In this document: one piece after another, positions 58,176-64,000 of the stretch
How positions within the stretch are numbered: the stretch's first letter is position 1
Layout of the letters: every line of letters starts with the position of its first letter
Source: Tritrichomonas musculus
Taxonomy: Eukaryota; Parabasalia; Tritrichomonadida; Tritrichomonadidae
Assembly (NCBI GenBank): GCA_039105265.1
Contig: JAPFFF010000002.1
Span: 5,952,001-6,016,000 of the forward strand
Length of the DNA: 64,000 nucleotides
Reading direction: 5' to 3'
The notes under the pieces: generated by a model
Told to the model about the DNA's origin: nothing
Database searches by the model: none
What the model saw: only the letters and a program-made list of their open reading frames with translations
Translations under genes and position numbers: made by a program

Positions 58176-60386
58176 AAAAATGGATAAATTTATGCCATAT
58201 TTTTTCTCATTCAATTTTTTTCCAAAGAATGTAATTCTCACAAAATATGATCGTTTATTTAAAATACAGAAAAGGATTCAAATGTGATCGGAAAATTTTT
58301 AAAATTTTTTAAAATTTTTTATTTTTTTTTGATTTTTCTTTAGATACAAAGACTTTGGTAATAAATGAAATATATCAATATGTTAAGCACTTAATAGTTG
58401 ATATAAACAAATATAGTATTCGAACCAAAAATTGAAATTTTAGCATTTTTTCTATTGCTGAAGATGAAAAAAGAAAATCGAAATATCGGATTATTTGGAT
58501 TTTTTTTTCCATATTGAATCATATATATCGCTTCTATATATATTATTGCATAATATACAAAAGTAAAATTATAACTCTTTATGCTAACATTTTTGAGAAA
58601 AATCAAAATTTTGATTTTTAATGTGTAAGCTATCCAAGACTTTTTCCAGTTATTTTATATTTAGATAGATTTTTAATAGCTACATATAATTTACTATTTA
58701 AAAAATCAAAATCATCAAAGGTGAATTAGATAATCGCATTTTATTTTCCATAAAAAATAATTTGGGTAAAAAATGGTCATTTTGAATTTTTTGATTTTAT
58801 AAATGGCGGAACCTCATTTTAAATAATATTCCCTATTTATATAATATATTTTAAAGCAAAAATATTGAGTTTGATCGTTTAAAATTAATTTTCTAACCGC
58901 CGAAAATTGAATCATTCCGTTTATTAATTCAACTTTTTGAATTCATTTTTCAAACTAAACTTTATCTTTGAAGTTATGTTCAAACAAAATATATCATTTT
59001 ATTGAGCATTAAAGGAAGAAATCGAATATTACAAAATAAAAAGTTAGAAAAGATCATGTATCGAAAAAACTTAAAAATAATTATTATATTAACTTTTTTG
59101 GACTAACTACAAAGTAATTATAAATATTTATGTTTTATAATGTATAATGCATATGTATAAAATCAAATAGTATTAGTAGTTTTGAAGGATATCTCTTACG
59201 AAGAGAGATCTATTAGTATGTGAAGTCAAAAAAAACTCGATGAATATTAAGTTTTTTGATTGGTTTCAATGACCAATTTAAAGATTATTAAATGGGTAAG
59301 AAAATTTATTAAAATCACCAAATAAAACCTAAAATTCGAAGAGATTTTGAAACTTTTTGAGGTCAAAAAAAGAGTGTCCCACCCATGATAGAGGTGCTGA
59401 CACCTACTTAACATTTTTAACGTTTATAAAAATATGCATATCTTATTATGTATTAATAATTACTAAATAACATTTTGATATTATATTCTAGTGCACTTAT
59501 TTTATATATTTATTATTTAAATGTTTTAAAATATCAATTATATAAGTTATAATAACACAAACAAGTATCCTATGAAAATAACCCAATCCAGCCACCTGAT
59601 GGATGGATTGAAATTATAATGATTAATTATTATATATATTGGAAATTAATGATTAATTATGCATTTTGTTATTTTATAAATATTTCATATTTTGTTAAAA
59701 AGTTCATTTTAATGAATTTTTACATATTTTTTTGAAATATCTAAATAAATAAAGAATTTATTTAGATTATAATTACATTTAGATATATTACTTTTAATTT
59801 AATAAAGATATGCTAAATTTAGTTTAATTTGATTCAGGGGGCTGAGCTGCAAAAATCAATTTTAAAATCATAAACATTAATAACGATTTTTTTTCAATAA
59901 AAAATTTTTATTAAAATATTAAGCAAATATCTTTTTATATTTATATGTATATCATAGATTATATAACTTTTAATAATATTATATATACTATAAAAATATT
60001 TAAAATAAATATAAACAATTAATAAACTTTATATAACTGTATATTCTAAATACTGATCAATTATAAATTCAAAGCGCTTTTCATAAAATGTTAATTTGAG
60101 AGAAATGAAATAAATAATTTTCTTTATATATTTTGAAGTTTAATTAAAATTTAAATCAAATGTAGAAAGTTTTTTTTCATTAATTTTTTTTTCATAAATT
60201 TTGAATAAAAAAATCTTCGAGAATAAAATTGTGAATATAGTAAATAATAATTGAGAGTCGTTACATTTGAATTCATATCTTAATATGTAATTTATTATTT
60301 TATTATATTATAATAATTATATGATATATATAAAATATATAACAATTATATATTAATAAAATAATTTTAAAATACTTTTTTTTATT
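58176..60386. other. Intergenic, nothing certain
   Basis: 2.2 kb of AT-rich sequence. Small palindromes occur (around 59189-59207 and AGGTG-CTGA-CACCT near 59392). No coding-like frame or RNA gene was recognised. Confidence 0.5.
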
Positions 60387-60432
60387 AAATTTGGCCCATT
60401 TTCATTTTCTCAATTTTTTTTTGGGCCAATTT
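60387..60432. repeat. Inverted repeat with TGGCCCA/TGGGCCA arms
   Basis: Arms 60387-60398 and 60422-60432 pair over 11 bases with one bulge around a ~23-base loop. G+C-rich islands of this kind are rare in the surrounding AT-rich DNA. Confidence 0.6.
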
Positions 60433-60639
60433 AAGTGGAAACTATATCATACATTAATAATTAAATAATAACAAACGAGACACATTTTTTTAAATAGTAT
60501 AAAAATGATTTTTATCATGTTTTTATTACTTTTTTTCTTCTAAATAATAGATTTTTCTCTTAATTACATAATTTCTATAGTTTACATATTTTTATATTTT
60601 TTTCAGTGGTTTATATTTTTCTACCTCAGAAAAAAAATC

Positions 60640-60790
60640 ATATATCACCACAAGTCGGCCCCGTTAACGAAAATAAAAAATAATTATATCATTATAATGC
60701 ACATAAAAAATAATTAATATATGCAAATTTTGGTGCGAATCTAAATCACTTCACCCTGTCCGCACCTCTCCCATGATTTTTAATGTACAA
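60640..60790. other. G+C-richer island with a short stem (possible RNA or element end)
   Basis: Within a strongly AT-rich region this stretch holds AAGTCGGCCCCGTTAACG and GGTGCG...CGCACC (60732-60737 with 60761-60766), followed by a long T run at 60790. I cannot assign it to a known RNA family; it could also be a transposon end. Confidence 0.25.
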
Positions 60791-60819
60791 TTTTTTTTTT
60801 TTTTTTTTATACAGAAACA

Positions 60820-61140
60820 GAAGGCATAGAGAGATAATCTTTCTTTCTTAAATTCAATTGAAACTTCCATAAAATTCAAAAGATCATTCGAGCAAAGTGT
60901 TCCAATAATTATCAAAACGCATGAATTTGAGAAAAAATTTCAACAAAATGAAGCCCAAACAGATTTTCTTGACGCCAACATTGGTGATGATGGCACTAAC
61001 AGGAAAGAATAATTTTTTTTCTCGATTTTAATCACAAAAAAAGAAAGCAGTGTCTTAATTGAAGCATTTTTCTTAGCTTCTGCTATATAAAAGTCAGCAT
61101 CGAGAATTTTACTCAAGATTCTTCAAAATCTATTTAATTT
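60820..61140. pseudogene. Coding-like relic, strand uncertain
   Basis: A plus-strand frame without an ATG (about 60828-61011) reads protein-like to a stop (HEFEKKFQQNEAQTDFLDAN). The minus strand over about 60940-61120 also reads open (RILSKILDADFYIAEAKKNA). Only one can be real and neither has a start codon, so this is probably a gene fragment. The family is not recognised. Confidence 0.3.
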
Positions 61141-61564
61141 CTATCGAAAAACAGTAAATCTTAATTTCCCAATTATAATATTTTAATGGACAAAAAATAA
61201 AATATGATTATTCTATCAAAAGAAGTGTCTTAATTTCCCACCCAAATGATGGGACCTAGCTGATTGGCCAATAAAAACAACTTTTGAAATAAAAGTATCT
61301 TTAATTTTATGATTTAACAACTAAATCAAATTAATTAAAAAAACAGTGTTTGTTAAATATGGCATTTTAATTTTTGTCAACACAGACTGGTTTTTTTGCT
61401 GTGATGCGAAATAACAGTTCTATTTTATGTATTTTGTTATTTATAGCTGTCATCAAAGAAAGGAAACTCGAAAGGCTTCTGCAGGAGTCATCTGGATTTT
61501 CATTTCGCCAAAAACAAACCTTTTTTTTATCCTCATTACCTTTTAAGTGAATTTTTATCCTCTT

Positions 61565-61676
61565 TGAAGAGTTAATGTATATATTCAAAAGTGAGGCATT
61601 ATGAAATTTTTAAATCACAATTTAAATTGATATTTATTGAGTATATCTTTATATGGATACCTCTTATAATCATTTA
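61565..61676 (+). repeat. Dispersed repeat, copy 2 (3' of the purine permease gene)
   Basis: Shorter relative of 55909-56070, in the same orientation. As in copy 1, it lies just beyond the 3' end of a minus-strand gene. Confidence 0.7.
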
Positions 61677-61751
61677 TCGTTAAATGATTCGAAATATCAT
61701 TTAAAGATTAGATGTTTTATATGAAAGATAATTTTTTATTTATAAATATTT

Positions 61752-63503
61752 TTAAGATCTTGCGCAGAAGTAATAAATAAGGAACAAAATATCAATTACA
61801 ATAATAACAGGAGAAATTTCTTTAAGTTCTTTCAAAGCCATTTCTTTGTTAGAGTAAACTTTTTTAGATTTATTGCTAACATATCTTTCTTCGTTTGAAT
61901 CATCAACATTTTCATTATCATTAACGTTTCCACGATCAGAATTGCTTGAAATAGAATCATCAGAAACATGATCCATTTCATTATCAAGTTCTTTTTCTTC
62001 AGCAGAAGACATGTCGCTATATTTGCAGCATAAAGATTTGCAACCATAAATTGCAGCAGAAATCAACTTCATGAAAGCATGGCATAAAAGACCAAGCGAA
62101 ATGCCGAGTGAAATATTATAAGAAAATGGCATTAAAGCAATTGTCATGAAAGCTGGTGCTGCAACTGAAATATCACTAAAATCAAGTTCAGTTACACTTG
62201 AAAGCATTAAAACGCCAACGTAAATAAGGGCTGCAGAAGTAGCTGTAGAAGGAATGATTTGTGAAAGAGGTGAAAGCCAAAGAGAAATAAAGAAGCAAAG
62301 AGCTGTAATTAATGAAGCAAATCCTGTTCTTGCTCCTTCATTTACACCTGCACTTGATTCAACAAATGTTGTTACTGTTGAAACTCCACAGAATGTTCCT
62401 GTGATGGTTCCAATTGAGTCGCATAATAAAGCTTGTCCCATGTTTGGTAATTTTCCTTCTTCATTGAGAAGTTTGGCTTTTTTGGCGGTACCAAGAAGTG
62501 TTCCAATTGTATCAAACATGTCAACCATTGCAAATGCTAAAACCATGGCAATGATGTTTAATAAATCACTGAACCAACGACTCTTTTGGAAGAGATTTTT
62601 CCATCCGTTACGGAAAACAATGAATGCTGACTGTTTTCCCCATATTTTGAATGCTGTGATTGGATCTTTGATATCAACTGTTAATGATGGATCGATAGCA
62701 TAAGCAGAGAAGGAGAAATAATGGCCAAGGACCTCTGATGTATTACACTTTAAATGTTTTGCAAGTTTTTCCATTTGTTTAGTATCAGTTGGATCAATAT
62801 AACCACCACAATATCCAACAATGTAATGAAGGACTGTTCCTACAAGAATTCCCCACAACATTCCACCTTTGACATTATGATAACAAAGGATGCAAATGAT
62901 AAGGAAGTTAAGTAAAACAAGTAATGTAGGCCAAATTTCTTCAAATGGATATTTGATAAAATTCATTGGAGCGAATGTAACAAGCGTTGATTCATCATTT
63001 CGAATTAATTTTGAATTTTGTAGACCAACAAATGCAATGAAAAGGCCTATTCCTGCTGTAAGAGATGTTTTAATACACATTGGAACTGCATCAACAATTT
63101 TTTCACGAATACCAAATAATGTTAATAATAAAAAGACAACACCTGAAATTAGAATAATAAATAATGCATTTCCGTATGTTAATTTATGTCGTCCCATCTC
63201 CATTCCAATAACTGTAAAAGCAAAATAAGCATTAATTCCCATTCCTGGTGCTTGGGCGAATGGGAGTCTTGCATATAATGCCATCATTAATGTTCCTACA
63301 AGTGCAGCAATACATGTGCCAATATATAAAGATTCAACTTCAGCTGATCCGTAAGGTGCACCACTTGTGATTGATGGATTAACAACTAATATATAAGCCA
63401 TTGCCATGAATGTTGTAACGCCTCCCATGATTTCATCTTTGAAATTTGAACCTCTTTCTGTGATTCCCCAAAAATTATCAAAGGCATTAAGGATTTTCGC
63501 CAT
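61752..63503 (-). CDS. Purine (guanine/hypoxanthine/xanthine-type) permease, AzgA-like NCS2 family
   Basis: 583 residues with about 12-14 hydrophobic segments. Family landmarks are in order: GITERGSNFKDEIMGGVTTF and MAYILVVNP at the start (~14-45), LPFAQAPGMGINAYFAF (~82-98), ALLCDSIGTITGTFCG (~350-365), VTTFVESSAGVNEGARTG (~368-385). These match AzgA-type nucleobase transporters of bacteria, fungi and plants. A long acidic, Ser/Asn-rich cytoplasmic insert (~500-540) precedes a final hydrophobic segment. It imports purine bases across the plasma membrane. Trichomonads cannot make purines de novo, so this is a likely salvage uptake route. An initiator lies 17 bases upstream. It is open throughout. 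Confidence 0.93.
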   Translation of the reverse strand: MAKILNAFDNFWGITERGSNFKDEIMGGVTTFMAMAYILVVNPSITSGAPYGSAEVESLYIGTCIAALVGTLMMALYARLPFAQAPGMGINAYFAFTVIGMEMGRHKLTYGNALFIILISGVVFLLLTLFGIREKIVDAVPMCIKTSLTAGIGLFIAFVGLQNSKLIRNDESTLVTFAPMNFIKYPFEEIWPTLLVLLNFLIICILCYHNVKGGMLWGILVGTVLHYIVGYCGGYIDPTDTKQMEKLAKHLKCNTSEVLGHYFSFSAYAIDPSLTVDIKDPITAFKIWGKQSAFIVFRNGWKNLFQKSRWFSDLLNIIAMVLAFAMVDMFDTIGTLLGTAKKAKLLNEEGKLPNMGQALLCDSIGTITGTFCGVSTVTTFVESSAGVNEGARTGFASLITALCFFISLWLSPLSQIIPSTATSAALIYVGVLMLSSVTELDFSDISVAAPAFMTIALMPFSYNISLGISLGLLCHAFMKLISAAIYGCKSLCCKYSDMSSAEEKELDNEMDHVSDDSISSNSDRGNVNDNENVDDSNEERYVSNKSKKVYSNKEMALKELKEISPVIIVIDILFLIYYFCARS

Positions 63504-63515
63504 TTGTTCTCTAGA

Positions 63516-63522
63516 AAAATGA
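63516..63522 (-). promoter_or_regulatory. Trichomonad-type initiator (TCATTTT, minus strand)
   Basis: AAAATGA on the plus strand. The A of TCA is about 17 bases upstream of the permease ATG. Confidence 0.5.
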
Positions 63523-64000
63523 AGTAAAATTTTGAAATCAATTCAATATATTTTAGTGAAATATAGATTTTTTCTTTTTAAATCGAGTTTTTTCATAGTA
63601 ATAATAATAAATAACTATTTTTTGTAAATTTACTACACATCAATTAAAATCATCTTCTGAATCTTAAGAACGGATATTTCAATTTTTTGTATTGGTTCTC
63701 AAAAATTGAAATAACTTGTTTAAATATTATTTCAACTTGAGATGGTCGAAAAAAGATTTTGTTTCTTCGGATAAATTGAATGTTAGTTAACATTCAATGA
63801 ATAATGGTCACTTAGGAAAGCGTGTTTTATTGAAGAAATATATCTATTTATATATTATAAATCTCATTTTGCCTTTTAAAAGATTTTGAGACTTCTGAAA
63901 AATGGAACCCTATAAACGATTTTCTAAAGTATAGTAATTGAATGAATACAAAATATATTGTATAATTCAATTGAAAAGTGAAAACCTATTGAATGGTCAA
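63523..64000. other. Upstream region of the permease, nothing recognised
   Basis: AT-rich sequence to the window edge, with no gene seen. Confidence 0.5.

Noticed and set aside
23800-60590. Recurring TGTAAACTAT decamer (about six sites, four in 23.8-27 kb)
   Set aside because: More frequent than expected by eye, but short and AT-rich with no consistent flanks; I could not tie it to any element.
1-64000. CRISPR arrays, operons or bacterial gene islands
   Set aside because: No regularly spaced repeats; genes are single, widely spaced and of eukaryotic type. The purine permease has bacterial relatives, but its base composition fits the window.

Overview
The window is very AT-rich eukaryotic DNA with long intron-less genes. 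It looks like a trichomonad, most likely a Tritrichomonas-type parasite. The evidence is the gene content: BspA-type leucine-rich repeat proteins, the trichomonad ankyrin-associated DUF3447 domain, Sel1-repeat families, a Pmp-like surface protein with GGA[I/L] motifs, a Polinton/Maverick, and TCAYTW-type initiator motifs 10-30 bases upstream of many start codons. One tRNA gene (Gln, anticodon TTG) is present. No rRNA, CRISPR or operon-like structure is seen.

Layout. 1-6160: right-hand part of a Polinton (integrase, protein-primed DNA polymerase B, a small basic ORF). 6161-12203: two ~99% identical copies of a ~1 kb block, each carrying an MLF-like gene, flanking a damaged Sel1-repeat gene. 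12745-15786: a DUF3447/ankyrin + LRR + Rab-like GTPase gene split by a 28-bp tandem repeat. 15.8-18.0 kb: gene relics and a long foldback element. 18.0-23.3 kb: Pmp-like surface protein and a calponin-homology protein. 23.3-32.5 kb: a 9 kb gene desert of nested repeats, including a 1.5 kb MULE-like element with target duplication inserted in an older repeat, and inverted-repeat elements with small decayed ORFs. 32.5-38.2 kb: BTB-F5/8C gene, a broken DUF3447-Sel1 gene and F5/8C relics. 38.4-50 kb: mainly intact cellular genes (GAF-phosphodiesterase, caspase-fold protein, tRNA-Gln, GRAM-VASt lipid-transfer-like protein, coiled-coil protein, HECT ubiquitin ligase). 50.1-50.9 kb: a MITE with 20 perfect terminal bases. 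51.3-55.1 kb: a DUF3447-LRR-pseudokinase-GTPase protein. 56.1-58.2 kb: BTB-RCC1 protein. 58.2-61.7 kb: gene-poor. 61.8-63.5 kb: an AzgA/NCS2-type purine permease.

Functionally the intact genes cover cyclic-nucleotide signalling, ubiquitin transfer, membrane-contact lipid transfer, cytoskeleton, surface adhesion and purine uptake. The most unusual theme is two unrelated GTPase types (Rab-like; P-loop/septin-AIG1-like) fused to a DUF3447 sensor-like N-terminus and BspA-type LRRs, an arrangement reminiscent of ROCO or NLR proteins. Genes appear as single units, each with its own initiator, and both strands are used. Several families (Sel1, DUF3447, BspA, F5/8C) are present both as open and as decayed copies, showing active birth and death of multigene families here.
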